The notes: generated by a model not told the origin, from the sequence alone. A stretch of DNA of 64,000 nt from Fidelibacterota bacterium 408169 (GCA_002256485.1 NNSG01000006.1:106685-170684), one strand, 5' to 3'; positions 54,548 to 63,400 are shown, counted from the first letter of the stretch. Translations and numbers: made by a program.

Positions 54548-56485
54548 ATGACGAATAAAGTATTTACCCCACCCGCGGATTTTTCTGATCAAGCCCACAT
54601 CAAAAATATGGACCAATACAAGGAAATTTTTGACCATTCCATCCAAGACAGAGATACCTTTTGGGCAAACATTGCCGAACGCATCACCTGGTTCAAAAAA
54701 TGGGATAAAGTCAGCGATTATGATTTTAGAAAAGCGGATATAAAATGGTTCGAAGGCGGCAAACTTAATGTGAGTTATAATTGCCTGGACCGCCATGTAG
54801 AAGCAGGGAAAGGTGATCGTACCGCTCTCATTTGGGAAGGGAACAATCCGGAAGAAGATAAGCATTTTACCTATCAGGAATTGTTGGATGAAGTTCAGAA
54901 ATTTGCCAATGCGTTGAAAAACATCGGCGTAGAAAAAGGCGATCGAGTCTGTATGTATATGCAAATGGTTCCCCAGCTTCCCGTTGCCATGCTGGCATGT
55001 GCCCGTATTGGTGCAGTTCACTCAATTGTTTTCGGCGCTTTCAGCGCCGATTCACTCCGCGATCGTATTAACGATTCAGAATGCAAGGTTCTGATTACGC
55101 AGGATACCGGAGTGAGAGGTATAAAGCAGACGATTCCCATGAAAAGTAATGCGGATAAAGCAGTGGCTCAAACGTCGTCCATTGAACATGTAATTGTGGT
55201 TCAGCGTACGGGAGAACCTGTAGAAATGAGTGAAGGCCGAGACCTCTGGTGGCACGAAGAAATGGATAAAGCACCTGCTGTCTGTCCACCGGAAGAAATG
55301 GATGCGGAAGATCCGTTATTCATTTTATATACATCGGGATCCACGGGTAAACCTAAAGGTGTATTGCATACGACGGGTGGTTATCTTGTATATACTGCGT
55401 ATACCCATGAAATTATTTTTGATTACCATGAAGATGATATTTATTGGTGTACAGCGGATATTGGCTGGATTACCGGTCATTCTTATATTGTTTACGGACC
55501 GTTAGCCAACTGCGCCACGTCTGTCATGTTTGAGGGTGTACCCAATTATCCTGATTTCAGCCGATTTTGGGACGTTGTGGATAAGCATAAGATTACCTTG
55601 TTTTATACAGCGCCTACTGCATTGCGAGCACTCATGAAAGAAGGAAATCAATGGGTAGAAAAAAATGATCTTTCCAGTTTACGTTTGTTAGGCTCGGTTG
55701 GAGAAACCATCAAAGAACCGGAATGGATGTGGTATTATAACATTGTTGGCAAGGGAAATTGCCCCATAGTGGATACATGGTGGCAGACCGAAACAGGCGG
55801 TATTTTACTCACTCCACTCCCGGGTGCCACGCCCATTAAACCGGGAACAGCCACATTTCCTTTCTTTGGTATTGAACCTGTATTATTAACAGAAGACGGT
55901 CAGGAAATTGAAGGGAATAATGTGTCCGGGCTATTGGCAATGAAATCATCATGGCCGGGACAAATGCGCACGATATACGGCGATCACGATCGCTTTTTTG
56001 AAACCTATTTTTCACAATGCGAAGGATATTATTTCACCGGTGACGGCGCCCGGCGAGATGAAGACGGATATTACTGGATTACCGGTAGGGTGGATGATGT
56101 ACTTAACGTGTCCGGCCATCGCATCGGTACGGCAGAAGTAGAAGGCGCCATTGGTAAAGCGGATGGTGTAGCGGAAGCAGCCGTTGTGGGGTTTCCCCAT
56201 GATATTAAAGGTCAGGGTATTTATGCTTTTGTAACACTCATGACCGGTGTTGATTCTTCAGATGAAATCAAAGACAGGATCCGGAAAACGGTTGCAGCAG
56301 AGATTGGACCCCATGCTAAACCGGATCAACTCCAGTTTGCTCCTGCTCTACCTAAAACTCGTTCCGGGAAAATTATGCGCCGCATTTTGCGCAAGATTGC
56401 TGAAGGAGATACAGACAATATGGGTGATATTTCAACTTTAGCTGATCCATCGGTTGTTGAGAGTTTGGTGTCAGGCTCAAAATAA
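54548..56485 (+). CDS. acs: Acetyl-CoA synthetase
   Basis: From ATG 54548 (GGAG 9 nt upstream) the enzyme has 645 residues. It has the Acs N-terminal cap ([21 protein letters not shown]), the ATP motif [19 protein letters not shown], and [21 protein letters not shown]. The acetylatable Lys is in [12 protein letters not shown] near the C-terminus. It converts acetate, ATP and CoA to acetyl-CoA. There is no acetate permease nearby. Confidence 0.96.
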   Translation: MTNKVFTPPADFSDQAHIKNMDQYKEIFDHSIQDRDTFWANIAERITWFKKWDKVSDYDFRKADIKWFEGGKLNVSYNCLDRHVEAGKGDRTALIWEGNNPEEDKHFTYQELLDEVQKFANALKNIGVEKGDRVCMYMQMVPQLPVAMLACARIGAVHSIVFGAFSADSLRDRINDSECKVLITQDTGVRGIKQTIPMKSNADKAVAQTSSIEHVIVVQRTGEPVEMSEGRDLWWHEEMDKAPAVCPPEEMDAEDPLFILYTSGSTGKPKGVLHTTGGYLVYTAYTHEIIFDYHEDDIYWCTADIGWITGHSYIVYGPLANCATSVMFEGVPNYPDFSRFWDVVDKHKITLFYTAPTALRALMKEGNQWVEKNDLSSLRLLGSVGETIKEPEWMWYYNIVGKGNCPIVDTWWQTETGGILLTPLPGATPIKPGTATFPFFGIEPVLLTEDGQEIEGNNVSGLLAMKSSWPGQMRTIYGDHDRFFETYFSQCEGYYFTGDGARRDEDGYYWITGRVDDVLNVSGHRIGTAEVEGAIGKADGVAEAAVVGFPHDIKGQGIYAFVTLMTGVDSSDEIKDRIRKTVAAEIGPHAKPDQLQFAPALPKTRSGKIMRRILRKIAEGDTDNMGDISTLADPSVVESLVSGSK

Positions 56486-56785
56486 ACACTAAAATTATTG
56501 TCATCCTGATCCCCGACAAGTAAGTCGGGAGAAGGATCTCAAACCGTCTTTTCTCCCCTCAACTTATAAAGCCTTCCCAACCTATAGTGTCTTCCCCAAT
56601 GTAGCGAAGGTTGGATGGGGATTTTAAATATTGTTTACACGAGGATTTAAATGCCCGCTCGCCCCATAAATATGAAAAATAATGCGGAGGGTGATTTAAA
56701 CTTACATTCAAACAAATCTCTTTTGAAGGGATAGCATTACTGATATATATTTGATATCATAATAATATCAATTAATGGAGGATTT
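56486..56785. other. Intergenic region with dispersed repeats
   Basis: The 300-bp stretch holds a 'gtcatcctga...aaggatctcaa' element (56500-56542) surrounding the hairpin CCCCGAC/GTCGGGA. It also has further CT-rich short repeats. A related element recurs at 61091-61140. No ORF is supported. Confidence 0.5.
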
Positions 56786-57007
56786 ATGTCCGATATTCTT
56801 ATCCGAAATGTACCGGAAAAAATGAAAAACAAATTAAAAGCGCGAGCAGAAAAACACCATCGCAGCGTATCTAAAGAAATATATGCTATTTTGGAAGAAA
56901 GTATTATTGAAACATACCAAATTAGAGAAACGCCCAAACCTTATAAGGGGAAATTCAAAGTTACGGACGAATTTATTTCTGACGCTAAAAACGCGGGACG
57001 CAAATGA
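56786..57007 (+). CDS. FitA/VapB-type ribbon-helix-helix antitoxin
   Basis: The 73-residue protein starts MSDILIRNVPEKMKNKLKARAEKHHRSVSKEIYAILEES, a typical Arc/FitA DNA-binding N-terminus. A short basic C-terminus (KFKVTDEFISDAKNAGRK) should bind the toxin. It overlaps the PIN-domain gene by 4 bp. Such pairs autoregulate through an operator upstream of this gene; an AT-rich inverted pattern (ATATATTTGATATCATAATAA) at 56743-56763 is a candidate. GGAGG lies before ATG. Confidence 0.88.
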   Translation: MSDILIRNVPEKMKNKLKARAEKHHRSVSKEIYAILEESIIETYQIRETPKPYKGKFKVTDEFISDAKNAGRK

Positions 57008-57390
57008 TTATTGTTGATGTAAATATAATTGTGAATTTATTCATTGAAGGTGACCATACGCCTGCAGCGGTTGAATTATATGAACAAGATAATCAATGGT
57101 ACTGTCCGGATATTTGGATTCATGAATTAACAAATGTAATGTCTACATATGTAAAGCATGGTGGATTATCTCAAAAAAAAGCCGATCAGATTCTTAACAA
57201 TGCAATGGATTATTTTTTAGATACAACGTTTAGTATGTCTATGTCAGATGTTTTAAAATGTTCTCTAAAATATAATATTAGTGCGTATGATGCAGAATAT
57301 ATTGTCTTGGCAAAAATGAATAATACACGGTTGGTAACAGTGGATAAAAATCTTAACAAAGCAATTCCTCAACTTACTCGATTATTATAA
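57004..57390 (+). CDS. PIN-domain toxin (VapC-like)
   Basis: The 128-residue PIN protein has the acidic residues of the active site in MIIVDVNIIVNLF (Asp5), HELTNVM and SAYDAEYIVLAKMNNTRLVTVDKNL. VapC toxins cut tRNA or rRNA. The third motif DAEY is intact. Its stop codon (57388-57390) lies at the first bases of a 64-bp direct repeat. Confidence 0.9.
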   Translation: MIIVDVNIIVNLFIEGDHTPAAVELYEQDNQWYCPDIWIHELTNVMSTYVKHGGLSQKKADQILNNAMDYFLDTTFSMSMSDVLKCSLKYNISAYDAEYIVLAKMNNTRLVTVDKNLNKAIPQLTRLL

Positions 57391-57449
57391 TTAATCATGA
57401 ATGCTTTCCCCTCCTTACTGTAAGGAGGGGTCTCGGGGGTGGTTGAGAA
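57386..57449. repeat. 64-bp direct repeat, left copy (contains palindrome A)
   Basis: This segment is identical to 58043-58106. It includes the perfect 23-bp palindrome (CCCCTCCTTAC, 1 nt, GTAAGGAGGGG; 57408-57430) and the tail GGGGGTGGTTGAGAA. It overlaps the stop codon of the PIN gene. Confidence 0.95.
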
Positions 57450-57508
57450 AAAGATGAAAAAACATCTTCTTTCCAAATGTTAAAAAGAGATGAAGAAAGA
57501 AAAAAACA

Positions 57509-57547
57509 TCCCTCCTTACAGTAAGGAGGGATAATAGGGTGGTTGAG
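57509..57547 (+). repeat. Palindromic element B (upstream of DUF559 gene)
   Basis: TCCCTCCTTAC/GTAAGGAGGGA palindrome (57509-57531) followed by the constant tail AGGGTGGTTGAGA. Its right arm provides AGGAGG 9 nt ahead of a GTG in the tail. Confidence 0.93.
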
Positions 57548-57937
57548 ATAATATTAATAAATATGAAGAAACATCAAATAAATCCAAAAAAGCAAAAAAC
57601 AGTAAGAAAATTATTAAGAAATTTTCCTACACCATGGGAGCAGAAACTCTGGAATCATTTAAAGGGACGACAATTAGATGGTTTCAAATTTAGAAGACAG
57701 CAGGGAATTGAAAATTATGTAGTTGATTTTTGTTGTCCGAAAGTAAAGTTGATAGTTGAGTTGGATGGTTCGGGCCATTTATTACCTAAAACACAAAAAG
57801 AAGATCAAAAACGTGAAAGAAGGTTAGAAGATTTAGGTTATCATATAATACGATTTTATAATAATGAAATAGATGAAAGTATGGATGGTGTATTAACAAT
57901 TATTTCTGATAAATGTAAAGAATTAAGTAATTCATAA
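57539..57937 (+). CDS. DUF559 (VSR-like fold) endonuclease-domain protein
   Basis: The 132-residue protein has the DUF559 sequence pattern: LLRNFPTPWEQKLWNHLKGRQLDGFKFRRQQGIENYVVDFCC and VKLIVELDGSGH, then RERRLEDLGYHIIRFYNNEI (putative nuclease residues Asp, Glu-x-Asp). Family members are predicted Vsr/PD-(D/E)XK-type nucleases of unproven function. Start GTG 57539 lies in the tail of the palindromic element and has a strong AGGAGG; ATG 57563 has none. The gene is framed by 64-bp direct repeats. Confidence 0.88.
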   Translation: MVEIILINMKKHQINPKKQKTVRKLLRNFPTPWEQKLWNHLKGRQLDGFKFRRQQGIENYVVDFCCPKVKLIVELDGSGHLLPKTQKEDQKRERRLEDLGYHIIRFYNNEIDESMDGVLTIISDKCKELSNS

Positions 57938-57948
57938 TATGTGTGCTG

Positions 57949-57989
57949 TTAACCACCCCGCATCCCCTCCTTGAACAAAAAGGAGGGGG
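57949..57989 (-). repeat. Palindromic element C, inverted and imperfect
   Basis: Reading minus, CCCCCTCCTTTTTGTTCAAGG and GAGGGGATGCGGGGTGGTT form the same element type as A, B and D, in reverse orientation and with a longer loop. It lies 11 bp after the DUF559 gene. Confidence 0.8.
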
Positions 57990-58042
57990 CAACAGTTTGA
58001 ATACATTTCAACAATTCCACTCTTTGAATTAAAATTAGTGAA

Positions 58043-58106
58043 TATAATTAATCATGAATGCTTTCCCCTCCTTACTGTAAGGAGGGGTCTCGGGGGTGGT
58101 TGAGAA
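58043..58106. repeat. 64-bp direct repeat, right copy (contains palindrome D)
   Basis: This copy is identical to 57386-57449 and carries palindrome 58065-58087 with tail. The 657-bp offset equals the DUF559 cassette. Confidence 0.95.
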
Positions 58107-58345
58107 TATTAAAAATACATCACCACCCCATGAAACCCCAATCATTCACCCGTTCAATAAACCCGACGAAGACGTAGCGTAGGAATGGTAGTCAGGCATT
58201 CAACCAGTTTCTTTATCCTAATTTTAATTTTAATCCTTATCCTTATCCATCAAACAATACTTTTTATATTTCATCATACATCTTGAAAGACTCAAATTTG
58301 GTGCTAGATATAAACTATTTATCATTTACTTCGTAGAATCCAAAT
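58107..58345. other. Intergenic region before nucleotide-sugar dehydrogenase
   Basis: Besides simple-sequence stretches (TTTTAATTTTAATCC, CCTTATCCTTATCC near 58214-58250), I see no gene or strong hairpin in these 239 bp. Promoter elements are not obvious. Confidence 0.35.
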
Positions 58346-59656
58346 ATGAATTACAAAGAAGCTCTATTACAGAAAATTACAGATAAGTCAGCTGTTGTCA
58401 GCATCGTCGGTCTTGGTTATGTGGGTTTACCTCTGGCGCTGCGCTTTACAGAAAAAGGGTTCAATGTTATGGGGTTTGATATTGATCAATCCAAGATTGA
58501 CCATATTGAATCGGGCACAAGTTATATCAATTATATCCGGAATGATGCAATTACCGCTGCGGTAAATGACGGTTTAAATGTTACGACTGATTTCCAAAAG
58601 ATTTCGGATGTGGATGTCATTATTATCTGTGTTCCCACGCCGTTGTCTGATAACAAAGAACCGGATTTAAGCTATATAAAAAGTACGTTACAGTCCATAT
58701 TGCCCTATCTGAAAAAAGGCCAGGCAGTATCTCTAGAGAGTACCACATACCCCGGTACGACTGAAGAAGAACTGGTTGTACCTTTTCAGGAAAAGGGATT
58801 TTCAGTTGGGGAGAATCTATTTGTCTTGTACTCGCCGGAAAGGGAAGATCCCGGAAATAAAGATTATTCTACAGCAACCATTCCAAAGATTGTAAGTGGG
58901 CAGACACAAAATTGCCTTGAAATCGCAGAATGTCTCTATGGGGATATTGTAACAAAAGTAGTTCCCGTTAGTTCAACAAAAGCAGCTGAAATGACCAAAC
59001 TTCTGGAAAACATTCACCGTGCAGTGAATATCGGCCTCGTGAATGAAATGAAAATGGTTGCAGATAAAATGGACATCGATATTTTTGAAGTCATCGAGGC
59101 CGCCGCGACTAAACCATTTGGATTTACAGCTTATTATCCAGGCCCGGGACTGGGCGGACATTGTATCCCCATTGATCCATTTTATCTAACCTGGAAAGCA
59201 AAGCAGTCCGGGATTGATACGAAGTTTATCGAGCTTGCCGGGGAAATCAATACCGGTATGTCGGAGTGGGTTATTGATAAAATGAAATCAGCGTTACAGG
59301 ATAGAGGACTAAATCCAAAAAATGCAACTATTCTGGTGTTAGGTGTGGCTTATAAGAAAAACGTGGATGATCTCCGTGAATCACCGGCGTTGGACATTAT
59401 AGAAAAGCTCCTTGTCCAAGACATTTTTGTGGATTATCACGATCCTTTTTTACCTTCCTTACCCAAAACACGAAAATACAATTTGAAACTGGACAGCATA
59501 GACTTAACAGCGGAAAATGTAAAAAAATACGACTGTATTCTGCTCATTACCGATCATGATAATGTGGATTATGATTTACTTACAAAATCAGACACACTGA
59601 TCATCGACACCCGCGGCCGACTTCGCGGCAATTATAAAAACGTTATCCCGGCTTAA
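58346..59656 (+). CDS. UDP-N-acetylglucosamine/UDP-glucose 6-dehydrogenase (WbpA-like)
   Basis: The 436-residue enzyme has the NAD site VGLGYVGLPLAL (about 20-31), CVPTPLSDNKEPDLSYI, and the catalytic Cys in GGHCIPIDPFYLTWKA. The C-terminal domain (VLGVAYKKNVDDLRESPALDII) is complete. The GGHCIPIDP variant favours the WbpA/WecC-type UDP-HexNAc dehydrogenase over Ugd. It produces a uronate sugar donor for surface polysaccharides, consistent with the regulatory genes at the right end. Confidence 0.9.
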   Translation: MNYKEALLQKITDKSAVVSIVGLGYVGLPLALRFTEKGFNVMGFDIDQSKIDHIESGTSYINYIRNDAITAAVNDGLNVTTDFQKISDVDVIIICVPTPLSDNKEPDLSYIKSTLQSILPYLKKGQAVSLESTTYPGTTEEELVVPFQEKGFSVGENLFVLYSPEREDPGNKDYSTATIPKIVSGQTQNCLEIAECLYGDIVTKVVPVSSTKAAEMTKLLENIHRAVNIGLVNEMKMVADKMDIDIFEVIEAAATKPFGFTAYYPGPGLGGHCIPIDPFYLTWKAKQSGIDTKFIELAGEINTGMSEWVIDKMKSALQDRGLNPKNATILVLGVAYKKNVDDLRESPALDIIEKLLVQDIFVDYHDPFLPSLPKTRKYNLKLDSIDLTAENVKKYDCILLITDHDNVDYDLLTKSDTLIIDTRGRLRGNYKNVIPA

Positions 59657-60114
59657 GCACAGTCTGACAATTCCCTAACATAAAATAATCCCCAAAACAC
59701 CAATATTTGTCATCGCGATCCGCCTACTGGCGGAGAAGCGATCCCCTTGCACCAAACAACCTCCAGACCACCATTAGTGTCTTTGCGAGGAATCCTGTTT
59801 ACGGGATGACGCGGTAATCTCCTAGCATAGAATAACGTACAGACATCAGGCTTCCCCGGATGTTATCGCTCCCAAGGAGATAGCGTCACCTCCTCATGTC
59901 GGTTCGCTAATACAATATCTATGTTTTATAATAAAGAAAAAAGAATTTGTCATCGTGAGCGAAGTAGGAACGAAGGTGGGCAATCCCCATGCATTAACAA
60001 ACGTAAAGACATCTAAAGAGTTTTTAAAAAACAATTGTTTTATGTGTATCAATACCGTAAAATGAGGGTAGCATGCTTAATAGCACAAATAACAATTCGA
60101 AACGGAGGTATAAT
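59657..60114. other. Repeat-rich intergenic region
   Basis: Several dispersed elements fill these 458 bp: 'gatccgcctactggcggagaagcgatc' type hairpin (59717-59743, TCCGCC/GGCGGA), a 'tttgcgagga...gggatgac' element near 59782-59811 and a 'tcatcgtgagcgaagtagg' element near 59950-59990. No gene. The outer-membrane protein promoter should lie at its right end. Confidence 0.5.
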
Positions 60115-60594
60115 ATGAAACGCGTTTCTATATTACTAATCATTGCTGCACTGTTTGCAGTACCATTAACCGCCCAGAGCGGATACACCGTCGGACTGAA
60201 TGTCGCTATGCCGGTCATAGGTGGTGAATACTATGCTGACAGCGGCATGGACCCGGTTTTTGGCGTTGTAGTCGGCACTCCCTATGGATTGCCTCTCGGC
60301 CCCTTTAACGTGGGTGTCAATGTCGGTCTGGAAAGCGCTAATGGACTCACAGGTGTATTTGGTATTTTAAATGCCAGTGTGCTTGAAACACCCAATGGTC
60401 CTGTTTCCGTCTTTGGCGGAGCCGGTCTATTGGATGGTCTTGGTCTTATCGGAGGTGCTTCCTTCGACTATGCTATCCCGGATCAGCCCATTGTGGTAAA
60501 ACCCTATGTCAGGGCAAATATCTCAACGGCAGCTGCAGGAGGAGAATCAACCGGCTGGATTCAGCTGGGCGCAATGGTCAGCTACGCGCTGTAA
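60115..60594 (+). CDS. Small secreted/outer-membrane protein, hypothetical
   Basis: From ATG 60115 (GGAGG 6 nt upstream) the protein has 159 residues: a signal peptide (VSILLIIAALFAVPLTAQ), then Gly-rich amphipathic strands and GWIQLGAMVSYAL at the end, as in small eight-stranded barrels. Base composition is more GC-rich than its surroundings. No family can be named. A perfect terminator and tRNA-Met follow. Confidence 0.65.
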   Translation: MKRVSILLIIAALFAVPLTAQSGYTVGLNVAMPVIGGEYYADSGMDPVFGVVVGTPYGLPLGPFNVGVNVGLESANGLTGVFGILNASVLETPNGPVSVFGGAGLLDGLGLIGGASFDYAIPDQPIVVKPYVRANISTAAAGGESTGWIQLGAMVSYAL

Positions 60595-60614
60595 AGTAAA
60601 CGTAAAATAAAATG

Positions 60615-60645
60615 AAAAAAGCCCTGAGCAATCGGGGCTTTTTTT
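60615..60645 (+). terminator. Rho-independent terminator
   Basis: AAAAAAGCCC and GGGCTTTTTTT flank a 10-nt loop, 20 bp after the stop. It separates the barrel gene from tRNA-Met. Confidence 0.9.
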
Positions 60646-60666
60646 ATAAATTTAACGCTCTATTTG

Positions 60667-60739
<73 letters not shown>

Positions 60740-60741
60740 CT

Positions 60742-61071
60742 ATGTGGAGTGTTTACATTATTAAATCAAATAAGTTTGATTGGTATTATGTTGGGATGTC
60801 AAAAGATCCTTCTGATAGGTTAACGTTTCATAATTCTGGTAAAGTCCGCTCTACAAAAGCGAGACGACCGTATAGCATTCTCATAATTGAAGATTTTGAT
60901 GGCAAGATAAGCGCTAGGCGACGAGAAAAATATTATAAAACCGGATTTGGTAAAAAAGTTTGGATGAAAAAGATTAATAATGGTCCGGGGTTCCCAGCCC
61001 GCTCCCCTGCCGGCCACCAAAATCATGAGGCAGGCTGGCGATTAGCGGGAGGGCCGGCGGGGAATCCCTGA
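60742..61071 (+). CDS. GIY-YIG nuclease-family protein with tail from repeat DNA
   Basis: The 109-residue protein opens MWSVYIIKSNKFDWYYVGMS with the YxxG-type core, then RLTFHNSG, STKARRPYSILIIEDFDGKISARRREKYYKTG. That is a complete GIY-YIG domain of about 80 residues. The last 30 residues (PARSPAGHQ...AGGPAGNP) are encoded by GC-rich palindromic DNA and look non-native. ATG is 2 nt past the tRNA discriminator, as at 45068. Confidence 0.82.
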   Translation: MWSVYIIKSNKFDWYYVGMSKDPSDRLTFHNSGKVRSTKARRPYSILIIEDFDGKISARRREKYYKTGFGKKVWMKKINNGPGFPARSPAGHQNHEAGWRLAGGPAGNP

Positions 61072-61523
61072 TGGACCACGTCTTCCTTTTGTCATCCTGA
61101 AGCATAACGCCTGTCCGATCTCTGGCGTAAAGGATCTCAAGCATTATTAATAACAAGTTCGCTTAAGATTTTTATCTGCCGTAGTACATCGTAGGCATGG
61201 CTTCTCCCGATAAATCGGAATCAGAATGACACTATGTTTTTTTGTTTTACCCCTCCTTACAGTAAGGAGGGGATTAAGGGGTGGTTGAGGAAATTTAATT
61301 CATTCCATATAAAATACCTGCCATTGCGAACGAATCCGCCAACTGGCGGAGGAGGGCCGGCGGGTGTGGCTTTTAGTTTTATCAATCAATCATCCAAAAT
61401 CCAAAATTTATTCAGCGTCGTGACGAAGGAACGTAGATTAATCAATTTAAAGGTCAATAATCAATTTCAAGGGTTTCAGACTTCCGACTTTCCGTTCGTC
61501 CACTTCTCATATCGCCCAAAAAT
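61072..61523. other. Repeat-rich intergenic region
   Basis: These 452 bp contain a 'gtcatcctga...aaggatctcaa' element (61091-61140), palindromic element E (61250-61289) and a TCCGCCAA/TGGCGGA hairpin (61335-61350). A 25-bp segment (61420-61444) is repeated at 62716-62740. An apparent reading frame across it is made of these repeats, so I do not annotate a gene. Confidence 0.5.
61250..61289 (+). repeat. Palindromic element E
   Basis: Perfect CCCCTCCTTAC/GTAAGGAGGGG palindrome (61250-61272) followed by AGGGGTGGTTGAG, the same tail as elements A, B and D, without an adjacent nuclease gene. Confidence 0.92.
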
Positions 61524-61563
61524 AATGAGTAGTATATTACCCGAATGAGTAGTATATTACCCG
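61524..61563. repeat. 20-bp tandem duplication at MNT start
   Basis: A 20-bp unit (AATGAGTAGTATATTACCCG) occurs twice without a gap. The second copy contains the ATG at 61545. It might duplicate an operator (TAGTATATTACCC) or be a slippage product. Confidence 0.9.
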
Positions 61564-62171
61564 GTATGAATAATTCATATACACAATATCCATTGCAAGA
61601 AATATTTGGTGCTCCTAGTCATATTGCAATTTTACGTGTTTTAAACCAACTCGTTGCAGGTGTTAGTGGGAGGGAATTGGCGCGTAGAGCAAGTATAAAT
61701 AGTCGGACGTGTAGGCTTGCTTTAAATCGCCTCGAACAATTAAACATAATAGAAAACTTGGGATCAGGTAAAACAAAGGCATTCATTTTAAATCGTAAAA
61801 ACTATTTCGCGAACTCATTGATAACCCCAATATTCTTGATAGAAAATGAATATTTAAATACTGTTATCAAGAAATGTCAGACCTTTTTTGACAAGAACTG
61901 CATATGGGCATGTATTTATGGAAGTGTTGCAAAAAACATGGATACGAAAAATAGTGATTTAGACATTCTTGTTATTATCGCCAGTAAAAAAGATGACGAT
62001 TTAATTCAGAATAAAATGGTGGAATTTTCTTCAAATATCTTGGCCGAGTTTGGTTTGTCTATCTCTCCGATAATAATAAACCTTAAACAATGGAACGATG
62101 ATAAGAAATATCAAGCATTAAAAACGAATATTTACAAAGACCATATTCATTTAACAGGTAAACGTATTTAA
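61545..62171 (+). CDS. HTH-MNT nucleotidyltransferase protein (antitoxin-type)
   Basis: The 208-residue protein combines a winged HTH (IAILRVLNQLVAGVSGRELARRA...RLALNRLEQLNII, about 28-72) with a minimal nucleotidyltransferase core: YGSVAKNMDTKNSDLDILV (GSx..DxD). In MntA-HepT systems the MNT protein adenylylates the HEPN toxin. Start may be 61545 (inside the repeat) or 61566. It ends 1 bp before the HEPN-like gene. Confidence 0.82.
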   Translation: MSSILPGMNNSYTQYPLQEIFGAPSHIAILRVLNQLVAGVSGRELARRASINSRTCRLALNRLEQLNIIENLGSGKTKAFILNRKNYFANSLITPIFLIENEYLNTVIKKCQTFFDKNCIWACIYGSVAKNMDTKNSDLDILVIIASKKDDDLIQNKMVEFSSNILAEFGLSISPIIINLKQWNDDKKYQALKTNIYKDHIHLTGKRI

Positions 62172-62172
62172 T

Positions 62173-62602
62173 ATGGCAAGAAAGCTAGCCAAAAAAACAG
62201 TAGAGCGGGAACAATGGCATCAATATTATGTGGCGGCAGAAGAGTACTATTCTGGAGCATTGAATAATTATGAGGCTGAACTTTGGACATCTGCATCTAT
62301 CTTAATTGTACATGCGGCTATAGCATTTACAGATGCACTCACCATTAAGGCGGGGAGCGTTAAAAGTGCAGGTGACGATCATGCGCAAGTGATTTATCTT
62401 GTTGAGCAAACTCTGTTTTTATCAAAAGGGGATAAAATCGCCTTGAATCGATTAGGAAAAATTCTTGGAGAAAAATCAAAAGTATCTTATGGCGGTAAAG
62501 TGTATTCGAGAAAACAAGCAGACAAAACAAGCAGACAAAATAATGACAAACTTTGTAAGATATAAATCATGGTTAAAAGATAAAATTGAATCAGTATCTT
62601 GA
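62173..62602 (+). pseudogene. HEPN-like toxin gene, frameshifted by 13-bp duplication
   Basis: The annotated frame stops at 62565 (130 aa) after ADKTSRQNND. Removing one copy of the 13-bp tandem unit at 62514-62539 restores a natural end, ADKIMTNFVRYKSWLKDKI, stopping at 62602 (138 aa). The body (WTSASILIVHAAIAFTDAL, DDHAQVIYLVE) resembles HEPN proteins partnered with MNT. The canonical RX4-6H RNase motif is not evident. It may be inactive or phase-variable. Confidence 0.75.
62514..62539. repeat. 13-bp tandem duplication in HEPN gene
   Basis: ACAAGCAGACAAA is repeated exactly, head to tail. The length is not a multiple of three, so it shifts the frame. Confidence 0.97.
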
Positions 62603-62809
62603 CCTATATATCAACTTTATGACTTTCCGCCTTTACGACTCTCATCCATCCACCTGCTCACAGACTTGTCCGTCGTATCCGCCAACCGGCGGAGAAGACG
62701 AACGTGTTAATCGTAGTGACGAAGGAACGTAGATTAATCACTGCTTCCGAATCACAGCTCACAGATAACACATTACTGTTCACTGATTAATTCCTTGCAT
62801 TTTCCATTA
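62603..62809. other. Repeat-containing intergenic region
   Basis: These 207 bp contain a TCCGCCAA/GGCGGA hairpin (62678-62693) and the 25-bp segment 62716-62740, identical to 61420-61444. Promoter for the regulator downstream is expected here. Confidence 0.5.
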
Positions 62810-63400
62810 ATGAGTAATAATCTTACTCGTTATCAATCAATAACAAATATGTTAGATTCATTGATTACATCAAAAACGAGGGTAAAACTCCTCCTGAAGT
62901 TCTTTCTGAACCCGGGAACAAAGTCTTATCTCCGTGGTTTGGCCACAGAATTTGGCGAATCCACCAATGCTATCCGCGTGGAGCTGAATCGCCTCACGGA
63001 GGCTAAACTCCTCAAGTCTGTCAATTCCGGCCGAACCGTAGAATACAGAGCCAATAAAGACCACTCTCTATTCAAGGATATTCAAAGTGTTGTAAAAAAA
63101 TTCGTTGGTATTGATAAAGTTGCAGAAGAACTCGCTGCCAAACTCGGAGATATCCGAGCGGCATATGTGATTGGAGATTATGCCCAAGGTAACGATTCCG
63201 GATTGATCGATCTTGTTTTGGTGGGCCAGGTGGATGAAGAAAAGCTGAAGGAAGTAACGGAAAAGACAGAAGATTTAATTGAAAGAAAAATAAGAACACT
63301 TGTTTTAAACGAAGAGGAATTCTTAAAATTGCAGGACAGATTAAATATAAACCACGCTTTATTTATATGGGGAAAAGAAGCCGTTAGCGATGAACTGTAA
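62810..63400 (+). CDS. Winged-HTH regulator with degenerate NTase-like domain
   Basis: From ATG 62810 (alternatives: TTG 62795, ATG 62852) the protein has 196 residues. The wHTH part, SLITSKTRVKLLLKFFLNPGTKSYLRGLATEFGESTNAIRVELNRL, is followed by an NTase-like region with YVIGDYAQGNDSGLIDLVLVG, where GS is replaced by GD. This protein type stands at the head of polysaccharide loci in Bacteroidota relatives (from memory). It precedes a NusG-like gene here. Confidence 0.82.
   Translation: MSNNLTRYQSITNMLDSLITSKTRVKLLLKFFLNPGTKSYLRGLATEFGESTNAIRVELNRLTEAKLLKSVNSGRTVEYRANKDHSLFKDIQSVVKKFVGIDKVAEELAAKLGDIRAAYVIGDYAQGNDSGLIDLVLVGQVDEEKLKEVTEKTEDLIERKIRTLVLNEEEFLKLQDRLNINHALFIWGKEAVSDEL

Noticed and set aside
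56743..56763. AT-rich inverted sequence as a definite antitoxin operator
   Set aside because: The symmetry is weak and AT-rich chance matches are common; I mention it only as a candidate in the antitoxin entry.
57386..58106. CRISPR array
   Set aside because: The repeats are 64 bp or palindromic, unevenly spaced, with a gene between; no spacer array and no cas genes.
61234..61548. 104-codon plus-strand frame in the repeat region
   Set aside because: It is composed of the palindromic element, hairpins and the 25-bp repeat, with low-complexity Gly/Pro segments and no domain.
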